A stretch of 64,000 bases of DNA. Source: an uncultured Pseudomonadota bacterium. GTDB lineage: Bacteria; Pseudomonadota; Gammaproteobacteria; Burkholderiales; Methylophilaceae. A program made the translations under genes and the position numbers. The notes under the pieces were generated by a model, which was not told the origin of the DNA, ran no database searches, and worked only from the letters and a program-made list of their open reading frames with translations. The stretch is taken from contig CAIRBH010000048.1 of the NCBI GenBank assembly GCA_903876765.1, positions 53,632 to 117,631 on the forward strand, in the 5' to 3' direction. Position 1 is the stretch's first letter, and the number at the start of each line of letters is the position of its first letter. Positions 47,112 through 55,970 of the stretch are shown piece after piece.

Positions 47112-48641
47112 ATGACCATAGATTACCGACAAAAAATAGAAAATTCACACGTTTACGATGTGGCAAAAAAGACGCCCTTACAATTTCAGCCTAACTTATC
47201 GGCCCGCATCCATAATCGAGTATTACTTAAGCGCGAGGATATGCAGCCAGTATTCTCATTTAAGCTGCGGGGTGCCTATAATAAAATGGCAAGCTTGCCT
47301 CGCGATTTACTGCAACGTGGCGTGATTGCCGCCTCAGCTGGCAACCATGCGCAGGGAGTGGCCTTGGCGGCACAAAAACTTAAATGCCGCGCAGTCATTG
47401 TCATGCCAACCACGACGCCTGCGATTAAAATTCATGCGGTAAAAGCTCGCGGTGCCGAGGTGGTATTGTTTGGCGATAGTTATTCTGACGCTTATGTGAA
47501 GGCACTTGAGCTAGAAAAAACTGAGAAACTTACTTTTGTTCACCCCTATGACGACCCCGACGTCATCGCTGGCCAAGGCACGATTGCGCTAGAAATTCTT
47601 AACGCTCACCCTGAACCTATTGAGGCGATATTTTGTTGCGTGGGCGGTGGCGGGCTATTGGCAGGCATTGCCACTTACATTAAAGCCATACGCCCCGAAA
47701 TTAAGATCATTGGCGTTGAAGCCAAAGACGCTCAAGCCATGACAGAATCGCTCAAGCTAGGTCAGCGCGTGATTTTAGAGCAGGTGGGCTTATTTGCTGA
47801 TGGCGCGGCGGTAAAACAAGTGGGCGAGCATACCTTTGCATTAGCACAACAGTATGTCGACGAAATGATAGTGGTGGATAACGATGCGATTTGCGCGGCC
47901 ATTAAAGATGTGTTCGAGGATACGCGCAGTATTTTAGAACCCGCTGGGGCGCTCGCTACAGCAGGGCTTAAAGAATATGCTAGTCGTCATCATTTAACTG
48001 ATAAAACCTTAATCGGCATCGCTTCTGGCGCTAATATGAATTTTGACCGATTACGCTTTATTGCCGAGCGTGCGGAAATCGGTGAAAAACGCGAAGCTGT
48101 GCTAGCGGTGACTATTCCAGAAAAACCGGGCGCGTTTAAAACTTTTTGCCGTTTGCTCGGCGAGCGCAATATTACTGAGTTCAATTATCGCTATTCTGAC
48201 CCAAAATTTGCCCATATTTTTGTCGGGGTCGCCATTAACGACCCAGCAGAATGCAGCCAATTAGTAGCTGATTTACAAGCACAAGGCTTGCCCACCCTAG
48301 ATTTAACCGATAACGAGCTGGCCAAGTTACATTTACGCCACTTGGTGGGTGGCCATGCGCCTCAAGCTGAAAATGAACTGATATTTAGATTTGAGTTTCC
48401 AGAAAAACCTGGCGCTTTGATGAAATTTTTAGACACCATGGGTCATGATTGGAATATCAGCTTATTTCACTATCGCAACCACGGCGCAGACTTTGGGCGG
48501 GTGCTCGTTGGTATGCAAGTGCCGCCAGCTGATGCTGATGAATTCAAGCAGTTTTTAGATAATTTGGCCTATCCGTATTGGGATGAAACGCAAAACCCCG
48601 CTTATAAGCTGTTTTTGGGATTAGCCACTTTAAAAGCATAG
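47112..48641 (+). CDS. ilvA: Threonine ammonia-lyase, biosynthetic (IlvA)
   Basis: First step of isoleucine synthesis. 509 residues. The PLP Lys is in [12 protein letters not shown] near 49-60, the Gly-rich cofactor loop is [12 protein letters not shown] near 176-187, and [14 protein letters not shown] near 74-87 is conserved. Two C-terminal ACT-like domains (about 325-500, [13 protein letters not shown] and [13 protein letters not shown]) provide isoleucine and valine feedback, which marks the biosynthetic and not the catabolic enzyme. It is divergent from rpiA. Confidence 0.96.
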   Translation: MTIDYRQKIENSHVYDVAKKTPLQFQPNLSARIHNRVLLKREDMQPVFSFKLRGAYNKMASLPRDLLQRGVIAASAGNHAQGVALAAQKLKCRAVIVMPTTTPAIKIHAVKARGAEVVLFGDSYSDAYVKALELEKTEKLTFVHPYDDPDVIAGQGTIALEILNAHPEPIEAIFCCVGGGGLLAGIATYIKAIRPEIKIIGVEAKDAQAMTESLKLGQRVILEQVGLFADGAAVKQVGEHTFALAQQYVDEMIVVDNDAICAAIKDVFEDTRSILEPAGALATAGLKEYASRHHLTDKTLIGIASGANMNFDRLRFIAERAEIGEKREAVLAVTIPEKPGAFKTFCRLLGERNITEFNYRYSDPKFAHIFVGVAINDPAECSQLVADLQAQGLPTLDLTDNELAKLHLRHLVGGHAPQAENELIFRFEFPEKPGALMKFLDTMGHDWNISLFHYRNHGADFGRVLVGMQVPPADADEFKQFLDNLAYPYWDETQNPAYKLFLGLATLKA

Positions 48642-48679
48642 CTAGCAAATACAGCTAGTTGCCATGTGATCAGGGCTAT

Positions 48680-49135
48680 TTATAATTTACTCAATATAAA
48701 TGCCCACTCTTTGGGATCCACTGGCGTAATAGATAGGCGATTGCCCCGTTGCAATATACGCATATTCGCTAACTCAGTGTAGTCGCGCAGCTCTTTTAGG
48801 CTAACTAAGCGTGTTTTTCTGACCAATTTAACATCTACATTGAGCCAGCGAGGGTTCTCTGGTGTAGATTTCTCATCGTAATATTGATGGCCTTTGATGA
48901 ACTGCAAGCGATCTGGGTAAGCCAGCGTGCTAACCTCAGCAATGCCTGCAATACCAGGCACCTCACAATTAGAATGATAGAAAAATACCCCATCACCGAC
49001 TTTCATCTGATCACGCATAAAATTTCTAGCCTGATAATTCCGCACGCCGTACCAATCTACCGTTTGATTTGGAAAACTAGCCAAGTCATCAATTGATACA
49101 TCAGCAGGCTCAGATTTCATTAACCAATAACGCAT
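48680..49135 (-). CDS. EVE domain protein
   Basis: 151 residues forming one EVE (PUA-like) domain: WLMKSEPADVSIDDL at the start, VDWYGVRNYQARNFMRD near 26-42, GVFFYHSN near 49-56, and PRWLNVDVKLV near 94-104. EVE proteins bind modified bases in DNA or RNA through an aromatic pocket. Single-domain EVE genes like this one are widely conserved and of unknown role. Confidence 0.92.
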   Translation of the reverse strand: MRYWLMKSEPADVSIDDLASFPNQTVDWYGVRNYQARNFMRDQMKVGDGVFFYHSNCEVPGIAGIAEVSTLAYPDRLQFIKGHQYYDEKSTPENPRWLNVDVKLVRKTRLVSLKELRDYTELANMRILQRGNRLSITPVDPKEWAFILSKL

Positions 49136-49234
49136 ATTTGTTCCTTATTTCAATAAGTGATTAAGCCTTATGATAATCTATAACTTAGAAATTAAACCTG
49201 AAAAATTAAACCTGACTTTTATTAAGGAATATGG

Positions 49235-49606
49235 ATGTCAAAACAGCAAATTAAGAACGTGCTAGGCACAGCTTTACAACTATGCAGTTCCGCGCCCTTG
49301 ACTGGGTTTACGCGTAGCGGCTGCTGTGAGACTGGCGCTGATGATAGTGGCAGCCATACCGTATGTGCACAAATGACGGACGAATTTTTGGCCTACTCTC
49401 TTTCACGAGGTAATGATTTATCAACCCCCAAGCCGCAATACGGCTTTGATGGATTAGTAGCCGGAGATCGATGGTGCGTTTGTGCGGCGCGCTGGTTAGA
49501 AGCTTCAGAAGCTGGTTTTGCGCCACCAGTCATTTTAGAGGCCTGCCACGAAAAATGTCTAGAAATCGTCAGCTTAGCGGATTTGAAATATCACGAATTG
49601 AGGTAG
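49235..49606 (+). CDS. DUF2237 family protein
   Basis: 123 residues. NVLGTALQLCSSAPLTGFTRSGCCETGADDSGSHTVCAQMT and the later RWCVCAARWLEA are the conserved Cys- and Gly-rich signature of DUF2237. The six or more Cys suggest metal or thiol chemistry, but no function is known. The gene stands alone and ends just before the 6S RNA gene on the other strand. Confidence 0.92.
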   Translation: MSKQQIKNVLGTALQLCSSAPLTGFTRSGCCETGADDSGSHTVCAQMTDEFLAYSLSRGNDLSTPKPQYGFDGLVAGDRWCVCAARWLEASEAGFAPPVILEACHEKCLEIVSLADLKYHELR

Positions 49607-49626
49607 GGCTTGGCACAGAGGGTAGG

Positions 49627-49831
49627 GAGTTCTCCACGGATATAGCCTAAGCCAGCATCCTGAACCAAAAAGGCTCAAGTGGTAACAGCCTAGAATGCAT
49701 TAGGTACACCCACCAAGAGGTCTTAAAAGAGCACTCAACTTAGGGCGCGCGCACAACACTCGAATGACCAAAACCGATGCTATAAACTAGTTCAAGGAAT
49801 TATTAGCTTAAACCGCACCGCAGAGAACAAA
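49627..49831 (-). ncRNA. ssrS: 6S RNA
   Basis: On the minus strand, downstream of zapA as in many proteobacteria. The 5' end TGTTCTCTGCGGTG resembles the known 6S start, and GTTCTC there pairs with GAGAAC near the 3' end (49634-49629), giving the closing stem. The 3' half contains CTTGAGCC, five T, then GGTTCAGG, matching the conserved internal hairpin of E. coli 6S, followed by a GGC-rich segment. The length, about 205 nt, is slightly long. 6S mimics an open promoter and holds RNA polymerase-sigma70. Ends are approximate. The stretch 49832-49977 is AT-rich and shows nothing else. Confidence 0.82.
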
Positions 49832-49977
49832 CTTTAAAACTACAAATTTAATATAAAACTAAGAATTTAATATTGCTAGATGCTTTATGAGTTTTTTAAC
49901 ACATAGCCAACTCTAAAACAATTGAAATGATTTTACTCTAGATTGCCCTAAATTTAATGTTGCAGTGACTAAATTCT

Positions 49978-50271
49978 CTATTTAACAGCACAGGTTTTAT
50001 CAATCTGATCTTGCATTTCTGAGATCCTACGTTTGATATCGCCTACATCCACATTGCCGCTTTTAGCGCTCAATAATTCATGCGATAAATTAAGTGCCGC
50101 CATAATCGCAATCCGCTCAACGCCTATTATTTTGCCACCCTCGCGTATGTCACGCATTTTTTTATCTAAAAAATTAACGGCATTTATCAGCCCAGGGCGT
50201 TCTTCATCTGTGCAACTCACGGTAAATTCACGACCCATGATAATGACCTCCACCGCTTTACTTTGACTCAT
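49978..50271 (-). CDS. zapA: Cell division protein ZapA
   Basis: 97 residues. VEVIIMGREFTVSCTDEERPGLINAVNFLDKKM covers the beta-hairpin and first helix, and RIAIMAALNLSHELL near 55-69 the second; a coiled-coil tail follows. It crosslinks FtsZ filaments. It follows a ZapB-like gene by about 29 nt and precedes 6S RNA. Confidence 0.94.
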   Translation of the reverse strand: MSQSKAVEVIIMGREFTVSCTDEERPGLINAVNFLDKKMRDIREGGKIIGVERIAIMAALNLSHELLSAKSGNVDVGDIKRRISEMQDQIDKTCAVK

Positions 50272-50300
50272 AGTATTTTACTCAAAATCTTCATGCTGCG

Positions 50301-50489
50301 TTACGGCAGCGACTCCATCAAGGCTTCAATTCGCTCGCTGGCTTTGGTCATATTGGCTTTTAATAAAGCGCTGTCATTTTTTGTTGCCGTTAAGTCAAGG
50401 CGTAATTGTGCATTTTCATTGCGTAACTCATTACACAATGAAATTAAGCTTGATAACTTGAGTTCTAAGGCTTTTAAGTCGGCATCCAT
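50301..50489 (-). CDS. ZapB-like short coiled-coil protein (TIGR02449 type)
   Basis: 62 residues from the ATG at 50489, which has AGTAGG 4-5 nt upstream; earlier ATGs at 50516 and 50525 are possible. Nearly the whole chain is predicted coiled coil (LKALELKLSSLISLCNELRNENAQLR). Such proteins precede zapA in many proteobacteria and are thought to act in division with ZapA. No enzymatic motif is present. Confidence 0.85.
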   Translation of the reverse strand: MDADLKALELKLSSLISLCNELRNENAQLRLDLTATKNDSALLKANMTKASERIEALMESLP

Positions 50490-50624
50490 GCGCCTACTAT
50501 AATTGAAAAAATTCATTATAGTCAATAGTTAACGACTAATTTTCAAAGTAATACAATAGATTGTAAATAAGCCACAGTAAGTTAGCGCGTGCTAACTCCG
50601 CAATAAACGCTATAATCTAGGCTT

Positions 50625-50848
50625 GTTGTTAGGTGCCAAGTTTGTTTTCTACAAACAAGGTGAAACTGGGAAATAGGTGCGTTGAAAAACAATGCCTATG
50701 CTGCCCCCGCAACGGTAAGTGAGTTTTTGATTTATTCAAATAGTTTTGCAATATGCCACTGGGTTAAACCTTAGAAAAAGGTAAGACTTGGGAAGGCGCA
50801 AAACACTAGGGTTTAAACCCTAAGACTCACCAGCCCGGAGACCGGCCT
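50625..50848 (+). promoter_or_regulatory. Cobalamin (AdoCbl) riboswitch
   Basis: Conserved blocks appear in order: AGGTGCC (50631), AAACTGGGAAATAGGTGCG, the B12-box-like TGCTGCCCCCGCAACGGTAAG, GCCACTGGG near 50755, GGGAAGGCGC, and the 3' part CACCAGCCCGGAGACCGGCC. This is the standard cobalamin aptamer, about 220 nt. A -10-like TATAAT lies at 50611-50616. Downstream features that may form the expression platform are a GCCTTA/TAAGGC hairpin (50858-50872), seven T at 50946-50952, and a stem near the btuB start. Repression of btuB by B12 is expected. Confidence 0.96.
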
Positions 50849-50989
50849 AAAAACAACGCCTTATATTAAGGCACGCTAGGCAATGCCGCGGGGTGACGGT
50901 AAACAAAGGCTGCGCTATTTGCGTCGATTACTTGACTGCGCTTTCTTTTTTTATTCATGACCTTAAGTATTCTCTAGTTTTAAAAAATC

Positions 50990-51009
50990 TACATGCGGGG
51001 CCGCATGTA
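50990..51009 (+). promoter_or_regulatory. Hairpin just before the btuB ribosome binding site
   Basis: TACATGCGG, GG, CCGCATGTA: perfect 9-base arms, ending four bases before TAGGGA and 16 before the btuB ATG. No T-run follows, so it is not an intrinsic terminator. It could hide or expose the ribosome binding site as part of the riboswitch response; that is inference. Confidence 0.5.
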
Positions 51010-51025
51010 ATTTAGGGAATCAAAT

Positions 51026-52885
51026 ATGAATAAGTCTATTATTGCCAGCCTAATTGGCCTGGCATTTAATCATGTGGCTATTGCAGCCGACAATATCAAT
51101 TTAGACAATGTAGTCGTTACCGCCTCACGTATTCCACAAACCCGCGAAAGTGTGATTGCTGATGTTACTGTGATTGATGCCGAAGAAATTCAACGTGCGG
51201 GTCAGGCTACTTTTGTTGAGTTGTTGCAAACGCAGCCAGGGGTTGAAATTAGCTCAAACGGTGGCGCAGGATCAAACTCAAGTATTTTTCTACGTGGTAC
51301 AAATTCTAATCAGGTCGTTGTATTGGTCGATGGCCTTCGCATAAACAGCATTACTGATGGCCGTACAAATTTTGGCAATATTCCGCTGTCTCAAATTGAG
51401 CGTATTGAGATTCTTCGAGGCCCTGCAAGTAGCTTATATGGCCAAGATGCAATAGGGGGCGTTATTCAAATTTTTACCAAGCGTGGCGATGGCGCGCCAC
51501 AATTTAATACAGCTATTGCTTACGGTAGTTATAACACTCGATCTGCTGATGCCGCATTTAATGCAAAAGTGAATGATATTAAATTTTCTATGAACGTCTC
51601 AAGCTTAACGACTGATGGTTTTTCTGCGTTACGCATTAAAAATGACGCTAGACGTGACAGCGATGGTTATCGCAACCTATCCGTCAGTGGTGCAATTTCT
51701 TACTTATTTTCTGATAGTAACGAACTTGGCCTGCAATTCTTAAACAGCGACGGCCACGCAAAATACGACAACGAATATAATGATTTTTCAAATTTTTCCG
51801 ATTACCGTCAATCTAGCATGGGTGTTTTTAGCAAAAATAAAATCACAGAAAAATGGCAAAGCACCGTCAAAATCAGCAACGCAATTGATGAAAACAACAA
51901 TCAAACGTCTGCCTACACAAACAACCAAGTCAAGTCTGAGCAACGCCAATATACTTGGCAGAATGACTTCTCTTTACCTATTGGCACAGTCACCGGCATC
52001 GCCGAGCGCTTAGAGCAAAAACTGACTTCAAATACGGCTTATCTAAATAGTCAGCGGAACTCAAATGGGCTATTCTTAGGTTATTTAGCCAGCATAGAAA
52101 AACATAGCATACAGGCCAACATTCGTCGTGATGATAGTTCACAATACGGCACACACCTGACCAAAGGTCTTGCTTATGGCTATCAGCTGAACAACTATTG
52201 GCGAGCAAGCGCTAACTACGGCACGGCTTTTAAAGCGCCAACCTTTAATGATATTTATTACCCACCTTATTATGACGAAGGTTACGATGGCGCTTGTGAC
52301 TGCTGGGTAAATCAAAATAACGCCAATTTAAAGCCTGAACGATCACAAAACTTTGAAGCCGCCGTGAAATATGCAACAGCATCACAAACAGCATCTATCG
52401 TCATCTATCAAAACCGTATTAAAGACTTTATTGCATTAGACAGCAGCGACTTGCCTGCTAATTACAATGCCACAATTAAGGGCATATCACTTGCCGCTAG
52501 CCAAAGCTGGGGCGGCTGGCAGCTTAAAGGCAATATGGACATTCAATCACCCAAAAATACCGATGACAATGCATTTCTCACGCGCAGAGCACGCCAGCAT
52601 GGCGCCATCAATTTATCTAAAGTTTGGGGAGATTGGCGGTTTGACAGCGAAATGATTGCATCTTCAGACCGATATAACGATGCTAAAAATCAGCAGCGCA
52701 TGGCAGGCTACGCACTATTAAACTTAAGCGCCCATTATAAAATAGATAGCTCTTGGTCTGCTCAAGCAAAATTAATCAATGTGCTAGATAAAGACTACGC
52801 TTTATCTTTAAGCAATGCTGATGGCACGCCATACAACACTCCAAGGGCTAACTTATTTATCAGCTTACTTTGGCAAGCAAAATAA
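51026..52885 (+). CDS. btuB: TonB-dependent cobalamin receptor BtuB
   Basis: 619 residues. A signal peptide (about 1-21) is followed by the TonB box region NLDNVVVTASRI, the plug with FLRGTNSNQVVVLVDGLRIN and ILRGPASSLYGQDAIGGVI, and a 22-strand barrel with terminal WQAK, ending less canonically than in Phe. Length fits E. coli BtuB (614). The riboswitch in the leader supports B12 as substrate. A Cys pair in GACDCWVN near 425 lies in an extracellular loop. Confidence 0.93.
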   Translation: MNKSIIASLIGLAFNHVAIAADNINLDNVVVTASRIPQTRESVIADVTVIDAEEIQRAGQATFVELLQTQPGVEISSNGGAGSNSSIFLRGTNSNQVVVLVDGLRINSITDGRTNFGNIPLSQIERIEILRGPASSLYGQDAIGGVIQIFTKRGDGAPQFNTAIAYGSYNTRSADAAFNAKVNDIKFSMNVSSLTTDGFSALRIKNDARRDSDGYRNLSVSGAISYLFSDSNELGLQFLNSDGHAKYDNEYNDFSNFSDYRQSSMGVFSKNKITEKWQSTVKISNAIDENNNQTSAYTNNQVKSEQRQYTWQNDFSLPIGTVTGIAERLEQKLTSNTAYLNSQRNSNGLFLGYLASIEKHSIQANIRRDDSSQYGTHLTKGLAYGYQLNNYWRASANYGTAFKAPTFNDIYYPPYYDEGYDGACDCWVNQNNANLKPERSQNFEAAVKYATASQTASIVIYQNRIKDFIALDSSDLPANYNATIKGISLAASQSWGGWQLKGNMDIQSPKNTDDNAFLTRRARQHGAINLSKVWGDWRFDSEMIASSDRYNDAKNQQRMAGYALLNLSAHYKIDSSWSAQAKLINVLDKDYALSLSNADGTPYNTPRANLFISLLWQAK

Positions 52886-52957
52886 CTAAGTAATTTGATG
52901 AATGTTATAATGCTAACAAATCAACTAAAATCTGACCTTACCAATACGGAGTAAGCT

Positions 52958-53539
52958 ATGCGTTTTTCTTTTAAAAATACACCTACCCAGCATTTAGCCA
53001 TTGCCGCTGCAATCGCATTTTTTATGCTACTCACCCGTGGCAGCCATGTATTAACTAGCGTGGCCTTACCAGACGCTAGCTTGGCCTTGCTGATGATAGG
53101 GGGCTTGTATTTAAGAAAAGCCGCTTGGCTTGCTTTATTTGTGGTGCTAGCGAGCGCTATTGATTTTGGCGCTGCTGCTATTGATAGCTTGCAAGCTTTT
53201 TGCTTAACCGCTGGCTACTGGGGTATGCTCCCCACCTATGCCGCAATGTGGCTAGCAGGCGTTTGGCTAGGCAAACAAACCGATAGTTTAAATGCAACTA
53301 AATTCGCTGTGGCTGCCATCTTTTCAACATTTGCGGCATTTGTAATCTCTACGCAAACCTATTATTTGTTTTCTGGCCGCTTTCCTAACCATGGCATCAT
53401 TCAAACCATGCAATATGGCTGGCACTATTTACCAAGTTATATGGGCTATACAGCCATGTATTTAATAAGCTTTTGGGCATTAGCAAAAGTATCAGCCAAA
53501 TTCGATTTGGCTAAACAATTAACCAATCATATCGCTTAA
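52958..53539 (+). CDS. btuM: Probable solitary ECF-type S-component for cobalamin, BtuM
   Basis: 193 residues with about six membrane helices. The single Cys is Cys82 in SLQAFCLTAGYWG, matching the place of the cobalt-binding Cys80 known from BtuM of Thiobacillus denitrificans. ALPDASLALLMIGGLYLRK near 36-54 and the Trp/Tyr-rich end of helix 5 fit BtuM. It follows btuB by 72 nt and would be under the same riboswitch. No ECF ATPase or EcfT gene is in the window. An unrelated membrane protein cannot be excluded. Confidence 0.78.
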   Translation: MRFSFKNTPTQHLAIAAAIAFFMLLTRGSHVLTSVALPDASLALLMIGGLYLRKAAWLALFVVLASAIDFGAAAIDSLQAFCLTAGYWGMLPTYAAMWLAGVWLGKQTDSLNATKFAVAAIFSTFAAFVISTQTYYLFSGRFPNHGIIQTMQYGWHYLPSYMGYTAMYLISFWALAKVSAKFDLAKQLTNHIA

Positions 53540-53590
53540 CTTATCTGCGGCCCAAATAGGCGCCCCCCTAGGTTGTTGTTTAAATTATTT

Positions 53591-53619
53591 TTTCAAACTG
53601 TTTGGAAGTTTGATATAAT
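53591..53619 (+). promoter_or_regulatory. Promoter of tRNA-Phe
   Basis: TATAAT at 53614-53619 with TTTCAA at 53591-53596, 17 bases apart. A GC-rich discriminator (GCGCGGC) follows the -10, as usual for stable RNA genes under stringent control. Confidence 0.7.
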
Positions 53620-53668
53620 GCGCGGCTTGCGAAGTTTTACCGACTTTTGCAAGGGTTAAAAGCAGTAC

Positions 53669-53744
53669 GGCCGAGTAGCTCAGTCGGTAGAGCAGCGGAT
53701 TGAAAATCCGCGTGTCACTGGTTCGATTCCAGTCTCGGCCACCA
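53669..53744 (+). tRNA. tRNA-Phe (GAA)
   Basis: 76 nt. Acceptor arms GGCCGAG and CTCGGCC pair fully; the D-stem is GCTC/GAGC; the anticodon stem GCGGA/TCCGC holds the loop TTGAAAA with anticodon GAA at 53702-53704; the T-arm is ACTGG-TTCGATT-CCAGT. The CCA end is encoded. The accessory region begins directly after it, so this tRNA may be an integration site. I found no second copy of its 3' end in the window. Confidence 0.98.
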
Positions 53745-53753
53745 ATAAAATCA

Positions 53754-53784
53754 ACGGCTTAAGTTAACTCTAAGTCGTTTTTTT
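53754..53784 (+). terminator. Intrinsic terminator of tRNA-Phe
   Basis: ACGGCTTA and TAAGTCGT pair (one G-T wobble) around a nine-base loop, followed by a T-run. It lies 10 nt after the tRNA. Confidence 0.8.
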
Positions 53785-53975
53785 ACGCCCATAGCTTTTG
53801 AGAATTCCTTACAAAGACTGACTGTGCTGACAACATTGAACGTATCTAATCCTAGGAGGGGGGATTGTCCACGCTGATTGACCGTGGCTGATACTGTTTA
53901 ACAGACCAATTTGTTAAAAATCAAATATACTTCCTAATACCATCTAAGCTTTGAATTAAAGGTACAACTTCTATT

Positions 53976-54464
53976 ATGGTAGTTAAAAGCTGGTACAACG
54001 GATACAGCCCAAAAGAACGTGATGATAAGTTCAAAGCAATGAAGAAATTGCTAGCCAAAGGCGAATTATTACAACCTACTGGCTCATGTTCTTTATGTAA
54101 CGATAATGAAGTCCCTCTTGAATATCACGATGAAGACTATGGCGCACCATTTATTTGGGAGCCGCCAGCATTGCTCACTCTATGCCGTCACTGCCATAGA
54201 GATAAACTACATAAAAGGTTCAGCAGGCCTGTTGCTTGGTTGGCATACATTGCGCATATACGAAGAGGCGGATATGCCAGAGACCTTAAAGATTTACAGA
54301 TAAAAAAAGAAGTCGACGCCTACAAAGCTGCAATTGAGAAAAATGAGGCTTTTGTACTAAAAAGCTTGCGCCCTTACGAGCATGAAATTGGTAAAGAGTG
54401 GTTTGCTAACCTGAGAATGGATATTGAAAGTTTATCTGACCCATTAGCTAGAGCAAGAAAATAA
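53976..54464 (+). CDS. HNH-like zinc-binding protein
   Basis: 162 residues. CSLCNDNE near 38-45, the EYHDEDYG segment near 49-56 and LCRHCHRDKLHKRF near 70-83 give an HNH-like arrangement (Cys pair, His, Cys pair, His). Small HNH proteins of this kind occur in phages and mobile elements as nucleases or inactive zinc proteins. The rest, about 90-162, is helical and charged. It is the first gene of the accessory region; its stop is followed within 10 nt by a palindromic repeat. Nuclease activity is not certain. Confidence 0.65.
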   Translation: MVVKSWYNGYSPKERDDKFKAMKKLLAKGELLQPTGSCSLCNDNEVPLEYHDEDYGAPFIWEPPALLTLCRHCHRDKLHKRFSRPVAWLAYIAHIRRGGYARDLKDLQIKKEVDAYKAAIEKNEAFVLKSLRPYEHEIGKEWFANLRMDIESLSDPLARARK

Positions 54465-54473
54465 GCAATGAAG

Positions 54474-54500
54474 TTAAGCGTCGCGTTACGCGACCCTTTT
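54474..54500 (+). repeat. Island palindrome, copy 1
   Basis: TTAAGCGTCGCG, TTA, CGCGACCCTTTT. The second arm has changed (CCC for CGC and T for A) relative to the other copies, so the stem has mismatches. It lies 10 nt behind the HNH-like gene and leads into a T-rich stretch, which makes it the most terminator-like of the three. Confidence 0.8.
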
Positions 54501-54589
54501 ATTTAACAATCTTTAATATTTTTGTTGGTCCTATATCAAACCTGATGTGCTAGTATTAAACGCAAGTTTTACATACGTGGCCATCCGTT

Positions 54590-55573
54590 ATGAATGTTTT
54601 TATTGATACAAATATACTTTTAAGTCTTTACCAACTTTCTGGGCCAGACCTAGACGAATTAAAGAAAATAATAAAACTTTCTCAAAATGGGAAAATTAAG
54701 ATCTACCTCCCCCAGCAGGTTAAAGATGAATTTTCTCGGAACAGAGAAAGAGTAATTAAAGAATCCGTTGGAGTTTTTGAAAAAAGCAAAGCTAATGCAT
54801 CACTCCCAAATATTGCTAAATCACATACAAAAGTTTCTGATTTAAGACGACTACAAGAAGAATTCAATCAATTAGTTAAAGAAATAAAATCGGATATTGA
54901 TGAACAGATCTCTGATGGAAAATTGAAAGCAGATGAATTAGTATCAGTCTTATTTTCCCAATTAAATACATCAGCTATTGATACATCTATCATAGATAAA
55001 GCAAGGTTAAGAAAAGAACTCGGCAATCCTCCTGGGAAGAATGGCAACCTAGGGGACTCTATTAATTGGGAATGGCTTTTAAGTAATGTTCCTGCTGGCG
55101 AGGATCTTAACATTGTAAGCTCCGATAGCGATTACTCATCTGAGCTTATCGATGGTGATATAAAGAAATTTCTTGCTGATGAATGGGTTCTAAATAAAGA
55201 TTCAGAAATTAAGCTATACAAAGGACTTCCCGATTTATTAAAAGACCATTTTCCTCATATTAAATTATCAGATGAAATTGATAAGCAAGCTGCTATAAAT
55301 CAATTGGAATCATCATGGGCATTTACTACTACTCATGATGCAATTAGCAAGTTAGATAAATTCGCAGAGTTTGGTGATGGGGAGCTGTCACAATTAATTA
55401 ACGCCTACATTTCCAACTCCCAAATACATTGGATTTTAGGGGATGAGGATGTATTGAATTTTGCTAAAAAGATATTATCTTTAGTAAAAAATGAATTTTT
55501 AGAGCTTGATGCATATCCATTGAAGTGCATGGTTGAAGAGATAGAGAAGTCTAGCGATTCTAACGCAAGTTAA
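54590..55573 (+). CDS. PIN-domain protein, DUF4935-like
   Basis: 327 residues. The N-terminal FIDTNILLSLYQ (Asp6) and VKDEFSRNRE (Glu47) are PIN-fold metal-binding motifs; further acids lie in GNLGDSINWEWLL near 148-160 and LNIVSSDSDY near 172-181. The C-terminal half (about 215-327) is helical without known motif. DUF4935 proteins are predicted RNases, frequently in defence islands, without a paired antitoxin. No small antitoxin-like gene precedes it here. The region is visibly AT-rich compared with the core genome. Confidence 0.8.
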   Translation: MNVFIDTNILLSLYQLSGPDLDELKKIIKLSQNGKIKIYLPQQVKDEFSRNRERVIKESVGVFEKSKANASLPNIAKSHTKVSDLRRLQEEFNQLVKEIKSDIDEQISDGKLKADELVSVLFSQLNTSAIDTSIIDKARLRKELGNPPGKNGNLGDSINWEWLLSNVPAGEDLNIVSSDSDYSSELIDGDIKKFLADEWVLNKDSEIKLYKGLPDLLKDHFPHIKLSDEIDKQAAINQLESSWAFTTTHDAISKLDKFAEFGDGELSQLINAYISNSQIHWILGDEDVLNFAKKILSLVKNEFLELDAYPLKCMVEEIEKSSDSNAS

Positions 55574-55691
55574 AAAAATAGGCATGTCAATGGCGCTGCT
55601 GTACTAGCTGGATTATACTTAACCATACTAATAAAAACATCAGCACTTCATGCTGGCTTACTTTGTAATCATAGTTACGGAGCATCACAAA

Positions 55692-55970
55692 ATGCTTGAT
55701 GAAAAACAAAAACAAGAAATAATTGGCAAGCTAAATCAACGCTTCACAAGAAATGGGAATCCCCTCAAATGTCCCATGTGTGGTGATCATCAATTTACTT
55801 TAACAGACGCCTATTTAAACCATACACTCCAGAATGATTTAACTTCATTTTCACTCGGAGGCCAGTCAATACCAACAATAGGGATTGTCTGTACAAATTG
55901 TGGATTTTTAAGTCAGCATGTACTTGGAATAATCGGTAGCTTGCCAAATCAAGGAGGCGGCAATGAATAG
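55692..55970 (+). CDS. Small zinc-ribbon protein
   Basis: 92 residues from the ATG at 55692 with GGAGC upstream. Two Cys pairs, CPMCGDHQF near 26-34 and CTNCGFLSQH near 71-80, form a split zinc ribbon, separated by about 45 residues. No family is recognised with certainty. It overlaps the next gene, a membrane protein, by 8 nt, so the two are made together. Confidence 0.7.
   Translation: MLDEKQKQEIIGKLNQRFTRNGNPLKCPMCGDHQFTLTDAYLNHTLQNDLTSFSLGGQSIPTIGIVCTNCGFLSQHVLGIIGSLPNQGGGNE

Noticed and set aside
47015..47119. N-terminal extension of rpiA by 35 residues
   Set aside because: The extension is not found in RpiA proteins, has no ribosome binding site and would overlap the divergent ilvA start.
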